A DNA stretch of 64,000 bases, from NCBI GenBank assembly GCA_040755835.1, contig JBFMAB010000041.1, positions 109,979 through 173,978 on the forward strand, given 5' to 3'. Origin of the DNA: JADLDB01 sp040755835. Its GTDB lineage: Bacteria > Myxococcota > Myxococcia > Myxococcales > Myxococcaceae. Below are positions 41,950-50,804 of the stretch, piece by piece. The notes beneath the pieces were generated by a model. The model searched no databases and was not told the origin of the DNA. It worked only from the letters and a program-made list of their open reading frames with translations. How positions within the stretch are numbered: position 1 is the first letter of the stretch; every line of letters starts with the position of its first letter. Made by a program: the position numbers and the translations under genes.

Positions 41950-42285
41950 ATGAAGAAGCTGGCGGCGGTGGTGTGCGCGGTGGCGGTGGCGGCGGTGGCG
42001 GGCTGGTCGATGTCGGCGACGGCGGGTGGCCGCATCGACAAGGCGAGCTGTACGTTCAACGGGAAGAAGCTGTACGGGAAGATCCAGATCGTCACATCGT
42101 TTCCCGACGTGAAGGTGCAGGAGGTCTCGTCCTTCCCCGACCTCAAGGTGCAGAAGGTGTCGTCCTTTCCGGACAAGTGCGGCAAGTGGCAGATCGTCAC
42201 GTCCTTCCCGGACACCAAGGTGCAATTCGTGACGAGCTTCCCGGACGTGAAGATCCAGTACGTCTCCTCGTTCCCCGGCATGTGA
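41950..42285 (+). CDS. Secreted protein of six 11-residue SFPD repeats
   Basis: The 111-residue protein has a signal peptide (about 1-26, KKLAAVVCAVAVAAVAGW). The mature part starts with a short region with one Cys (ASCTFNGKK), then six repeats of the pattern K-[IV/W]-Q-x-V-[ST]-S-F-P-D-x. Between repeats three and four lies a CG insertion, so a second Cys could bond to the first. The alternating hydrophobic pattern and the FPD turns suggest a beta-solenoid or stacked beta-hairpins. GAGGAGG precedes the ATG at eight bases. It lies 8 bases before the protease gene of the next operon. I know no function for it. Confidence 0.85.
   Translation: MKKLAAVVCAVAVAAVAGWSMSATAGGRIDKASCTFNGKKLYGKIQIVTSFPDVKVQEVSSFPDLKVQKVSSFPDKCGKWQIVTSFPDTKVQFVTSFPDVKIQYVSSFPGM
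41950..42285 (+). repeat. 33-bp periodic repeat encoding SFPD units
   Basis: Six DNA units of 33 bases from about 42079 to 42279 encode the 11-residue repeats, with a six-base insertion between the third and fourth. The units share the codons for TCSTTCCCG and GACGTGAAGG but differ at silent sites, so they are not a very recent expansion. Confidence 0.75.
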
Positions 42286-42293
42286 GGTGATCG

Positions 42294-44579
42294 TTGCGCG
42301 CGTGGCGGCTCGTCCTGGTGACCCTGGCAGGCTGCGCGACGACATCGGCGACGCCGGCGGCTCCTCCGTCGGCGCCTGGAGATGACGCCCGCGCGCTCGC
42401 GGTCGTCCTGGCGGGCACGCGGGCGGTCGCGCCGGAGTCCGCGCTGCTGGCGACGCCGCGCGCGCCTGTCTTCGGCGCGGCCAAGGGCGACATCCGCGAC
42501 GTGTACCGGAAGGTGGCCCCGGCGACGGTGCTGATCCGCGCCGGGGGCGGCTTCGGTACGGGCATCGTCGTCAACGCGAAGGGCTTCATCCTCACCAACC
42601 ACCACGTCATCGCGCACGCGGACACGGCGGACTTTCGCCGGCGGGTGACGGTGGAACGCGGGCGGCTGGGGGCCGGCGGCGTGATGGAGCTGGATCCCAC
42701 GCCGCTCACCGCCTGGGTGCTGAAGAGCGATCCGCTCGTCGATCTCGCCATCCTCAAGCTGGACGAACCGCCGAAGGATCTCCACGCCGTGAAGGTCGCG
42801 GCGCGGGACCCGGTGCCGGGCGAGCCGGTGTCGGCGCTGGGGAACGGCGGCATCGGGCTGCTCTGGGCGATCAAGGACGGCGAGGTGTCGTCGATCGGCA
42901 AGCTGGCCACGCACCTCGCGCAGCTGGTCGCCGCGCAGTGCCAGACGTCGATGCCGGACGACGCCACGGCCGCGGAGGCGTGCCGTACCGCGAACGCGTC
43001 CGCGGAGCTCCAGAAGGAGCTGATCGAGAAGCAGGCGCCGGGGCTGGTGATCCAGACGAGCTGCACCATCTCGCCCGGCGACTCCGGCGGCCCGCTGGTC
43101 AACCGCGCGGGCGAGCTCGTCGGGGTGAACGCCTTCCTGCGTTCCGACACGCGCGCGCCGGTGACGAGCAACTTCCACGTGCACGTCGCGGAGGTGCGGA
43201 AGTTCCTGAAGGCGGTGCCCACCGAGGCGCCGGCGATCGTCCCCGACCCGCTGCAGCTGGTGCGCTTCGGGCGCTGGGTGGACTCCGACGGCGACGGGCG
43301 CAGCGATCTCTACGTCGCCGGGCGGCCGGGCAAGGCGGACGTCATGGTGCGCCTGCAGGGCCTCGGCGGCGGGCTGGATCCCGATCTCGCCGTCGCCACC
43401 GTCGAGGGCCGCCGCATCGCCTGGTACGACGTCGACGACGACGGCCGCTTCGACCGCGTCGTGCTGGGCGCGAAGGACGACGCGCCGGCGCGCGCCTGGA
43501 GCTTGAAGCCGGGCCTCGAGCTGGGGGCCTTCCTCGGCGCGGCGAAGGTGCTGGACGCCGCCGCCTTTCCGGGCGAGCGCGGCGAGAAGATGGCGGAGCT
43601 CCAGCCGGTGTTGGCGCGGCTGCTGGGGCTCGCGCCGGCGCCCGATCCGTTCGCACTCCCGCCGCCGAGCGAGCTCGCGCTGGGCGCGCCGGTGCTCCGC
43701 GACACCGATCGAAACGGCAGGTCCGACGCCGCGGTCGTGTCGACGCTGTTCGGCGTCCGTGTGGTGCTCGATCCCGCCGAGCAGGTGCTGCCGGCGGCGA
43801 CGCCCGCGAGCGTGGCGAAGGCGCTCCAGCAGGGCGAGGCGCTGACGTCGGCGCAGATCGTCACGTCGTCCGCCCGCGCCTGGGGCCTCGTCGGATCTGC
43901 GGATCACCGCCTCGCGCTGTCGTGCGGGCTCGAGCCCGAGATCGTCGAGGATGCGTTCTTCGTCGCGCCGGAGGGGCGGGGCGCGGCGAAGCCGGAGCTC
44001 ATCGGCGCGCCGCTCGGCAAGGCCATGGCGCTCCACTACCGGGGCGACGAGCGCGCCCGGCTGGCCGGCGCGGTGGCCGTGACGGAGGGCCGCGCGGCGC
44101 CGCGGCAGATCCACGGCCTCTTCCCGGACCCGCTGCGCGAGATCGGCATCGACGTGCTGGCCGAGGACAGCGGCGTGGCGGGGCTGGAGTGGGCCGTCGT
44201 CTCCGTCGTCGGGGACCGCGCCTCCGCGAGCGCGCTCGTCTTCGAGCTGGACGCCGACGCGCTCAAGGGGCTGTCGCCCGAGCAGCGCGAAGCCGCCGTG
44301 AAGGCCGCGGCCCCGGGGACGGATTTCGCGTGGGTCGGTTGGGGCCCATGGCAGTGGTTCTCGTACGACACCGACGGCGACGGCGCCTTTGACGTGGTGC
44401 TGATCAGCCGCGGAGGGAAGGTGGAGGCGCGGCGGGTAGCGAAGGACGGCACCGTCACCGTCGACGCGGCGCTCGCGGCGGGCAGGCCGGTGCGGCCGTC
44501 GCTGCTCGCGGGTGCGCGCGCCGAGGCGCTCAGGAAGCTGGCGCCGGTCTTCTTCCAGCCGGCGGACGTGGAGCCATGA
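42294..44579 (+). CDS. Lipoprotein trypsin-like (DegP-type) serine protease with Ca-binding-like loops
   Basis: The 761-residue protein has a lipobox ending at Cys14 (LVTLAGC). Residues about 65-285 are a trypsin/DegP-fold protease with the catalytic triad His104 (LTNHHV), Asp150 (DPLVDLAILKL) and Ser264 in PGDSGGPL. No PDZ domain is seen. Four Asp-rich loops of the DxDxDG type (DSDGDGRSD, DVDDDGRFD, DTDRNGRSD, DTDGDGAFD) lie in the C-terminal half and resemble Ca-binding repeats. The start is TTG. Its end overlaps the caspase gene start by four bases, so it is the first enzyme of a coupled operon. Confidence 0.85.
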   Translation: MRAWRLVLVTLAGCATTSATPAAPPSAPGDDARALAVVLAGTRAVAPESALLATPRAPVFGAAKGDIRDVYRKVAPATVLIRAGGGFGTGIVVNAKGFILTNHHVIAHADTADFRRRVTVERGRLGAGGVMELDPTPLTAWVLKSDPLVDLAILKLDEPPKDLHAVKVAARDPVPGEPVSALGNGGIGLLWAIKDGEVSSIGKLATHLAQLVAAQCQTSMPDDATAAEACRTANASAELQKELIEKQAPGLVIQTSCTISPGDSGGPLVNRAGELVGVNAFLRSDTRAPVTSNFHVHVAEVRKFLKAVPTEAPAIVPDPLQLVRFGRWVDSDGDGRSDLYVAGRPGKADVMVRLQGLGGGLDPDLAVATVEGRRIAWYDVDDDGRFDRVVLGAKDDAPARAWSLKPGLELGAFLGAAKVLDAAAFPGERGEKMAELQPVLARLLGLAPAPDPFALPPPSELALGAPVLRDTDRNGRSDAAVVSTLFGVRVVLDPAEQVLPAATPASVAKALQQGEALTSAQIVTSSARAWGLVGSADHRLALSCGLEPEIVEDAFFVAPEGRGAAKPELIGAPLGKAMALHYRGDERARLAGAVAVTEGRAAPRQIHGLFPDPLREIGIDVLAEDSGVAGLEWAVVSVVGDRASASALVFELDADALKGLSPEQREAAVKAAAPGTDFAWVGWGPWQWFSYDTDGDGAFDVVLISRGGKVEARRVAKDGTVTVDAALAAGRPVRPSLLAGARAEALRKLAPVFFQPADVEP

Positions 44580-46420
44580 CGTCGCTCGAGTGGTGGAAGA
44601 CGCGGCCGGCTGCCCAGTCCGCCGAGCTGCCCGACTTCCCCACGCTGGACGACGCGTGGCTGTGGTTTCTCGTGGGCCGCGAGCGCGCCGGCGCGCCGCT
44701 GCCGGAGACGCTGTCCGCGATGTGCGTCTACGCCGAGGACGTTCGGCAGGGCCGCTGGCCCGATCGCGTGCCGCCGGAGTTCGCGCTCCAGTCGGTGTAC
44801 CTCGCGCTGGCGCAGGAGCACCTCGTGGGCGGCAGCCGCGAGAAGTTCCAGGAGGAGGCCCGCGCGCTCTTCGAACTCGTCGTGGCGCACCTCGAAAAGG
44901 GCGGTTCGCTGATCGATGACGCCTTCCTCAAGGCCGCGCCGGCGATGCAGCGGTACATCTCCGCGCTCCGGGAGGATCACCGCCTCTTCGCCGAGGACCT
45001 GAAGCGCGCGCGCAAGCTCGAGGTGACGCTGCCGCCCGAGGCCTCGCCGTCGGGAAACTGGCGCTCGATGCGCCTGCTGGTGCTCGATCGTCCGTCCGCC
45101 ACGCAGTTCAAGCTGTGGGCCCGGCGCGACTCCGACTGCGCGCTGCTCCTCGTTCGCCAGAAGGACGGGCTGATCGTCCTCTCGGCGGATCCGACGCGCA
45201 AAGTGAAGCTGGGCTGGCTCGCCGGCGCCTTGAGCGCGAAGGAAGGCAAGCCCTGGTACGACGGCGCGCGCCACGAAGGCACGCTGGTCGCCTCGCCGAA
45301 GGAAGGCTCGTCGCTGGAGCTCGAGGGCGTCCTCGAAGTACTTGCGACCAGGGCGCGCGTGGTGCGGCGGCGGCCTGCGGCGGCCCTCGCGGCGCTCGGC
45401 GGCAGCATCGGGATCATCCTGATCTACCTGTTCAGCGCCACGCACGACGTCGAACCGTCGATGCCGTCGCCCGCGCCAGCCGGAGCGGTCGCGGCGCAGT
45501 CGTCGGGCGCCAAGGGCGAGCCGATTCCGCCTGCGAAGGTCGTCGATCTCCTCGCCGCCGACGACGGCCCGCGCTCCTACGAGGGCTACGCGCTGGTGGC
45601 CGGCGTGTGCGGCTACCAGGGCGAGCACCAGCTGGACGCCCCGTGCCGCGACGCGCGCGCCGTTCGGGAGCTGCTCGTGAAACGGCTCGGCTACAAGCCC
45701 GAGAACGTCCTCTTCTTCGTCGACGTGCCCGCGCCCGGTGAGGCGACCGACGGCGTGCCCACCGCCGCGAACTTGAAGCTGGCCGTCGAGAAGTTCCGCG
45801 ACCGCACCAACGCCGACGAGACGAGCAGCTTCTTCTTCTACTACTCGGGCCACGGCGGGTACGAGAAGGGCGCCCGCAAGGACTACGGCGTGCTGCAGCC
45901 GTCCGGCTACTTCGAGCACCCGGACCAGCCGATGAGCGTGCGCGGGTGGGACATGCAGGAGCTCCTCGACGACCTGCGCAAGGGCGTTCCGTCGAAGCAC
46001 GTGATGGTGGTGCTGGACACCTGCTACTCGGGCTGGGCCGTCGGCGCGAAGGGCGACGAGCGGCTGTCCGACGAGCTGAAGAGCCTGTGGGCCGAGCGCG
46101 CCGAGGTGGTGCTGACCGCCGGGACGAAGGGCCAGCGCGCGTGGGAGGACGAGCCCGAGCCCGGCGCCTGGCAGTGGGGCGGCCACTCCGCGCTGACCGC
46201 GTTCCTCCTCGAGGGGCTGGGCGCCTCGGGCGCGCCGCAGGCCGACGCCAACCGCGACGCGGTCGTCACCGATGAGGAGCTCGCCCGCTTCGTGAAGGCG
46301 CGTGTCCCGACCGCCGTGCGCGAGCTCAAGCGCGCCGAGCAGCACCCGCAGTTCTTCCGCTTCGACGAGCACCTCCCCAGGAGCGGCCAGTTCCTGTTCT
46401 TGCCCGGGGCCACGCCATGA
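44576..46420 (+). CDS. Membrane-anchored caspase-like (C14) protease
   Basis: The 614-residue protein has an N-terminal cytoplasmic-looking region (about 1-265) with no motif I recognise, a membrane helix at about 268-288 (LAALGGSIGIILIYLF), a Pro/Ala linker, and a caspase-like domain from about 335. The catalytic His426 is in YYSGHGGYE and Cys483 in LDTCYSGW. The domain also has the PCRDA and RGWDMQELL segments near the substrate pocket. Topology would place the protease on the outer side if the N-terminus is inside. The start and stop codons overlap both neighbours (ATGA). Its likely partners are the trypsin-like and CsgG-like proteins. Confidence 0.85.
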   Translation: MTSLEWWKTRPAAQSAELPDFPTLDDAWLWFLVGRERAGAPLPETLSAMCVYAEDVRQGRWPDRVPPEFALQSVYLALAQEHLVGGSREKFQEEARALFELVVAHLEKGGSLIDDAFLKAAPAMQRYISALREDHRLFAEDLKRARKLEVTLPPEASPSGNWRSMRLLVLDRPSATQFKLWARRDSDCALLLVRQKDGLIVLSADPTRKVKLGWLAGALSAKEGKPWYDGARHEGTLVASPKEGSSLELEGVLEVLATRARVVRRRPAAALAALGGSIGIILIYLFSATHDVEPSMPSPAPAGAVAAQSSGAKGEPIPPAKVVDLLAADDGPRSYEGYALVAGVCGYQGEHQLDAPCRDARAVRELLVKRLGYKPENVLFFVDVPAPGEATDGVPTAANLKLAVEKFRDRTNADETSSFFFYYSGHGGYEKGARKDYGVLQPSGYFEHPDQPMSVRGWDMQELLDDLRKGVPSKHVMVVLDTCYSGWAVGAKGDERLSDELKSLWAERAEVVLTAGTKGQRAWEDEPEPGAWQWGGHSALTAFLLEGLGASGAPQADANRDAVVTDEELARFVKARVPTAVRELKRAEQHPQFFRFDEHLPRSGQFLFLPGATP

Positions 46421-48702
46421 CCTCGATCCTCCTCGCGGCCGTGCTCGGCGCGACCGCCTCCGACGCGAAGCCCGTCGTCGCGGTGCTGTATTTCGACAAC
46501 AACACGAACCAGGCCGAGTTCGACGTGCTGCGCAAGGGCCTCGCCGAGATGATGGTGACGGACCTGGTCGCCTGGGACGGCGTCACCGTGGTCGAGCGCG
46601 ACCGCATCGAGGCCGTGCTCGGTGAACTCAAGCTGCAGTCCTCGAAGGCCTTCGACAAGTCGACGACGGTGAAGGTCGGCAAGCTGGTCGGCGCGACGCA
46701 CCTCATCGGCGGCGCCTTCATCCTCCAGGGAGACAAGCTGCGCGTCACCGCACGGATCATCAACCAGAGGACCGGCGAGGTCGTCGGCAAGGGCTCGGTC
46801 GAGGTGACCGACGACAAGGACAGGATTTTCGACATCGAGCAGCAGTTGGTCGACAAACTCACGGTCGCGATCGACCTGCGGCTGAAGGACCCCACCCAGC
46901 GCAAGCGCGCGAAGGCGCCCAACCTCGACGCGCTGCTGCAGTACTCGCGGGCGATCGATCTCTCTGATCGCGGGCGCATCGACGAAGCGCAGAAGGCGAT
47001 GGCCGCCGTCGTCTCGAAGTCGCCCACCTTCGGCATGGCCCGCGAGCGCAAGGAGTACCTGCTCAAGAAGCTCAAGGAGGCCGAGGAGCGCCGAAAGGAC
47101 GCGGTGACCGACGCGGTCGCCGCGCTCGGCAAGCGGGCGGACGACGAGCTGGCGAAGGTGAAGGACTTCTCGAAGCTGCCGCGGCCCGAGCAGGAGCGGA
47201 TGCTGCTCATGCGCGGGCTCAAGGCCCAGTTCCTCGCCAGGCTCCTCAAGCAGGCGCTGTCGTGGCGGCTCGACCACCCCCGCGTCGTCAAGGTCGGCAA
47301 GGAGGCCGACGCGCTCAAGATCATGCAGGCGTGGGTGGCGAACGAGCGCGCGCTGCGCGACGAGGCCACCGCGTGGACGCCCGAGCACGGCGTTCGCGGC
47401 TCGTTGGAGTTCCGGGATGAGCTGCTCGAGCAGGTGAAGGCCGCCGGCTTCAAGGAGCGCGTCACCGTGTCGCCGATCGAGCTCACCAGCGACCTCGCGG
47501 AGTTCATCGTGCTGGGCGAGCTGAATGACGGTCAGAACTTCGACGTCGCGCCCCCGCTGGGCGCGCTGGTGCCGGCGGAGTTCGACGTGGCGATGGCGGA
47601 GCTCGACGAGGCGATCGACCAGGCCGAGGCCGCGTGGAAGAAGGCGCCGCCGGGGAACCGCCGCTACGAGGAGAACCTCTTCGCGCGAACGATCCAGACG
47701 AAGGCCGAGCTGCTCCAGGAGCTTCGCCGCGACGACGACGCCGCGTCCGCGTGGCAGCGGTTGATGGACGCACTGCCGACCTCCGACTCCGCGACGCGCG
47801 CCGAGAAGGCGATCAAGGCGATCATCGAGGGGTCGGGGAACGAGCGGCGCGATCACGCGGAGTTCGAAAGAGACCTCGCCAACTGTGAAGACTTCCACGC
47901 GCCCGGGGAGATCCGCTTCCACCTCCGGCGCGCGGGCCTCAAGGGCCTCGACGAGATCGCCCGCATCCTCGAGGAGAAGTGCCTGGGCGTGCCCGGCCTC
48001 ACGTCCGCCTGGGAGCGCTTCTACTCGTCGCTCGCCAGCACGGCGGCGCGCGCCGAGGACTGCGACCGCGCGAAGAAGTGGCACCTCATGAAGTACACGT
48101 TCGGCCAGGTGGGCCCGCGCGGCTTCGGTACGTACCTCGAGCGCGACGAGGGCTGGTGCACCTACGGCTTCTCCGAGGACACGCTGCCCGCGCTGGTGCG
48201 CGTCTCGGTGACGAACAACGGCTACAAGGACGAGCGCGACCCGCTGGTCCGCAAGGGACTCCAGGATCTGCTCGAGGAGGAGATCGGCGCGCGGGGCTTT
48301 GCGATCGAGTCCGGCGGCGCGTACCACGGCGGGAACCACTTGTTCTGGTTCGACGCCGAGGTGAGGGGGGACGACTGGGTCGTCACCGTGCGCTCGAGCG
48401 GGAACGACGAGCGCCGGCCGGTGGCGTCGAAGGGGGGAGTGCTCGATCTCGAGGCGGTGTTGGGCCCCGCGCTCGGCGGGCTGCGCGACGGGGCCCCGCC
48501 CGGTCCACGCAAGCCGGTGAAGAAGATCAGCCTTCAGCTGGCGGTGGAGTACGGCCGGGCGATGGACCTCTTCGAGGACCGCAAGTGGTCCGAGGCGCGC
48601 GCCGCCTTCGAGGCGCTGGCGACGAAGTACCCCGACGTGCGGCCCGCGCGCATGCGCGCCCAGCTGGCCGCCGCGAAGGAGCGCAAGGAGCAGTCGCGAT
48701 GA
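46417..48702 (+). CDS. CsgG/LpoB-like envelope protein with helical extension, copy 1
   Basis: The 761-residue protein starts with a short signal-like stretch. The first 150 residues have the fold pattern of CsgG/LpoB/TolB-N: VAVLYFDNNTNQAEFDVLRKGLAEMM, split in family-typical form, VTDLVAWDGVTVVERDRIEAVLGELKLQ, and GATHLIGGAF. The rest is a long helical region with TPR-like units and a C-terminal beta region containing two Cys. Family members act as outer-membrane pores, lipoprotein scaffolds or penicillin-binding protein activators. It is coupled at both ends by ATGA overlaps. A paralogue follows directly. Confidence 0.75.
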   Translation: MTSILLAAVLGATASDAKPVVAVLYFDNNTNQAEFDVLRKGLAEMMVTDLVAWDGVTVVERDRIEAVLGELKLQSSKAFDKSTTVKVGKLVGATHLIGGAFILQGDKLRVTARIINQRTGEVVGKGSVEVTDDKDRIFDIEQQLVDKLTVAIDLRLKDPTQRKRAKAPNLDALLQYSRAIDLSDRGRIDEAQKAMAAVVSKSPTFGMARERKEYLLKKLKEAEERRKDAVTDAVAALGKRADDELAKVKDFSKLPRPEQERMLLMRGLKAQFLARLLKQALSWRLDHPRVVKVGKEADALKIMQAWVANERALRDEATAWTPEHGVRGSLEFRDELLEQVKAAGFKERVTVSPIELTSDLAEFIVLGELNDGQNFDVAPPLGALVPAEFDVAMAELDEAIDQAEAAWKKAPPGNRRYEENLFARTIQTKAELLQELRRDDDAASAWQRLMDALPTSDSATRAEKAIKAIIEGSGNERRDHAEFERDLANCEDFHAPGEIRFHLRRAGLKGLDEIARILEEKCLGVPGLTSAWERFYSSLASTAARAEDCDRAKKWHLMKYTFGQVGPRGFGTYLERDEGWCTYGFSEDTLPALVRVSVTNNGYKDERDPLVRKGLQDLLEEEIGARGFAIESGGAYHGGNHLFWFDAEVRGDDWVVTVRSSGNDERRPVASKGGVLDLEAVLGPALGGLRDGAPPGPRKPVKKISLQLAVEYGRAMDLFEDRKWSEARAAFEALATKYPDVRPARMRAQLAAAKERKEQSR

Positions 48703-50804
48703 CGTCGATGATCCTGCTCGCGACGCTGGCCGTCGCCGAGAAGCCGAGCATCTCGGTGATGTACTTCGACAACAACACCAACGCCCCGGAGCTGAACGTC
48801 CTGCGGAAGGGGCTCGCCGAGATGATGGTGACGGACCTGATCGCCTGGGACGGCGTCACCGTGGTCGAGCGCGACCGGCTCGAGACCGTGCTGGGCGAGC
48901 TCAAGCTCCAGTCCACGAAGGCCTTTGACCAGTCCACCACCGTGAAGGTCGGCAAGCTGGTCGGCGCGAAGTACGCGGTCGCCGGGGGCTTCAGCCTGTC
49001 GGGCAACAAGCTCCGGGTCACCGCGCGGATCATCGACGTCGAACGGAACCAGGGCGTGGGGCAGGCTGGCATCGTCGTCACCGACGACAAAGACAAGATC
49101 TTCGACATCGAGCAGCAGCTGGTGGACAAGCTGATCGCGGTGATCGACGCGAAGCTCGTGCCCGACGAGTCGAAGCGGCGGCGCGCGAAGGTGCCGAGTC
49201 TCGACGCGTTGGTCGCGTACTCGGCGGCCATCGATCTCTCGGACCAGGGGAAGCTGAAGGAAGCGCAGGCGGCGATGCAGGCGCTCGTCTCGAGGTCGCC
49301 CACCTTTCTCCTCGCGCGCGAGCGGCGAGACGAGCTGCTCGCCCGCTTCCAGGAGTACGAGCTCAAGAAGAAGGATCTCATCAGCGGCGCGGCGCTCGAG
49401 CTGGGCAGGGTGATCGACGACGGCCTGAGGGCGGAAGGCAAGCTCGACTCGATGAGTCAGGCCGACGCCCAGCGCCACCTCGCCCTGCGCATGCTCAAAG
49501 GCCGGTACCTCCTCCGCGTCCTCAAGCAGCACCTGTCGACGCACGGCGGGCACGTGCGCGTGGTGCGGCGGGGCCACGAAGGGGAGGCGCTGCTCGGCAT
49601 GCGCGCCTGGCTGGAGAACCAGCGGCGCCTCGACGACGAGCTGGCGCGCATACAGAAACGCTTCCCGTGGGCCTCGGCGCAGCTGCCGCCCAGCGAGGCG
49701 AAGCTGGCGCAGGAGGCGAAGTTCGGCGACGTCAGCCTGCAAGAGTTCCTGCCCAGTGCGCAGTTCGTGCTGTTCGGCATGGCGAACGACGGCGATCCCT
49801 TCGCGGTCGCCCCGGCCCTGGGCTTCGTCGATCCGAAGGAGCGCCAGCGCGTCCTCGACGAGGCGGAGGCGCGCATCGCCAGGGCGATGGAGAAGGCGAA
49901 GAAGGAGCCGCGCGCCGAGTACGAGGTCAGCACGCTCATCGAGCTCAAGGCGAACGCCGCCCTCGGCGTCGGGAACGTGGATGGCTCGGTGACCGAGCTG
50001 CAGCGCTTCCTCGACGCCTTCCCCACGTCCTCGAGCGCGAGCCGCTTCGAGTCGCGGATCAAGGACGCGCTGTCCGGGCGGCTCCCAGAGCTGCAGGACG
50101 ACGAGCGCTGGGTGAAGGCGCTCAAGGGCTGCGACGGCATGGATCTCATCGTCGGGGCCAGGCACCGCTCGGACTACCTGGAGCAGTTCGGCCTGCCGGG
50201 CCTCGAGAAGATGGCGAAGGAGATGGATGAGGCCTGCGGGAAGAACGAGAAGGTCGCCCGATCCATCGGCCAGGTGTACTCGGAGCTCGCGCGCGAGGCC
50301 GCCCAGCACGACGACTGTGCGCTGTACCAGGCCTTCACCCGGAAGAGCGTCGCCGCGGGCTACTCCGTGCGCGACACGTTGCTCTCCTCGCGACGCCTCG
50401 AGTGGTGCGAGGTGGGCCCGGCGCTCGGAGAGACTGCCTGGTTTTTCTCGCGCCTCGACCGCCACTGGGAAGTCGAGTTCGTGGACGGGCTCGCGTCCTC
50501 GCTGAGCGGCGGCACGCTGACGCTCGAGGGCGTCAACCGCCTCGCCACGCCCGCGGGGGTGAGGCTCCAGCCGATCCAGCTCCGCTTCGTGCGCGAGGGC
50601 GACCGGTGGCGCTGCGAGTCGGCCGAGTACACGCACTACGATCTGGGGAAGCTTCTTGGAGAGTGCAGCGGCACCGTGAAGAAGCTCGCGGAGGGGCGGG
50701 GCGGCTTCGACGAAGGCACCTTCAGCGCCACCTTCCCCACGTCCGACCCGCTGCGCCCCCGGATCGAGCTCACCGACGGCGAGTTCAAATTGAAGCGGCA
50801 GTAG
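48699..50804 (+). CDS. CsgG/LpoB-like envelope protein with helical extension, copy 2
   Basis: The 701-residue protein is a paralogue of the preceding one. The N-terminal domain keeps VMYFDNNTNAPELNVLRKGLAEMMVTDL in pieces and TVVERDRLETVLGELKLQ, and the central helical part is shared (SQADAQRHLALRMLKGRYLL). It overlaps the first copy by four bases. It ends at 50804, directly abutting the stop codon of the convergent CorA-like gene (TAG followed by CTA). Its function is inferred from the family only. Confidence 0.75.
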   Translation: MTSMILLATLAVAEKPSISVMYFDNNTNAPELNVLRKGLAEMMVTDLIAWDGVTVVERDRLETVLGELKLQSTKAFDQSTTVKVGKLVGAKYAVAGGFSLSGNKLRVTARIIDVERNQGVGQAGIVVTDDKDKIFDIEQQLVDKLIAVIDAKLVPDESKRRRAKVPSLDALVAYSAAIDLSDQGKLKEAQAAMQALVSRSPTFLLARERRDELLARFQEYELKKKDLISGAALELGRVIDDGLRAEGKLDSMSQADAQRHLALRMLKGRYLLRVLKQHLSTHGGHVRVVRRGHEGEALLGMRAWLENQRRLDDELARIQKRFPWASAQLPPSEAKLAQEAKFGDVSLQEFLPSAQFVLFGMANDGDPFAVAPALGFVDPKERQRVLDEAEARIARAMEKAKKEPRAEYEVSTLIELKANAALGVGNVDGSVTELQRFLDAFPTSSSASRFESRIKDALSGRLPELQDDERWVKALKGCDGMDLIVGARHRSDYLEQFGLPGLEKMAKEMDEACGKNEKVARSIGQVYSELAREAAQHDDCALYQAFTRKSVAAGYSVRDTLLSSRRLEWCEVGPALGETAWFFSRLDRHWEVEFVDGLASSLSGGTLTLEGVNRLATPAGVRLQPIQLRFVREGDRWRCESAEYTHYDLGKLLGECSGTVKKLAEGRGGFDEGTFSATFPTSDPLRPRIELTDGEFKLKRQ

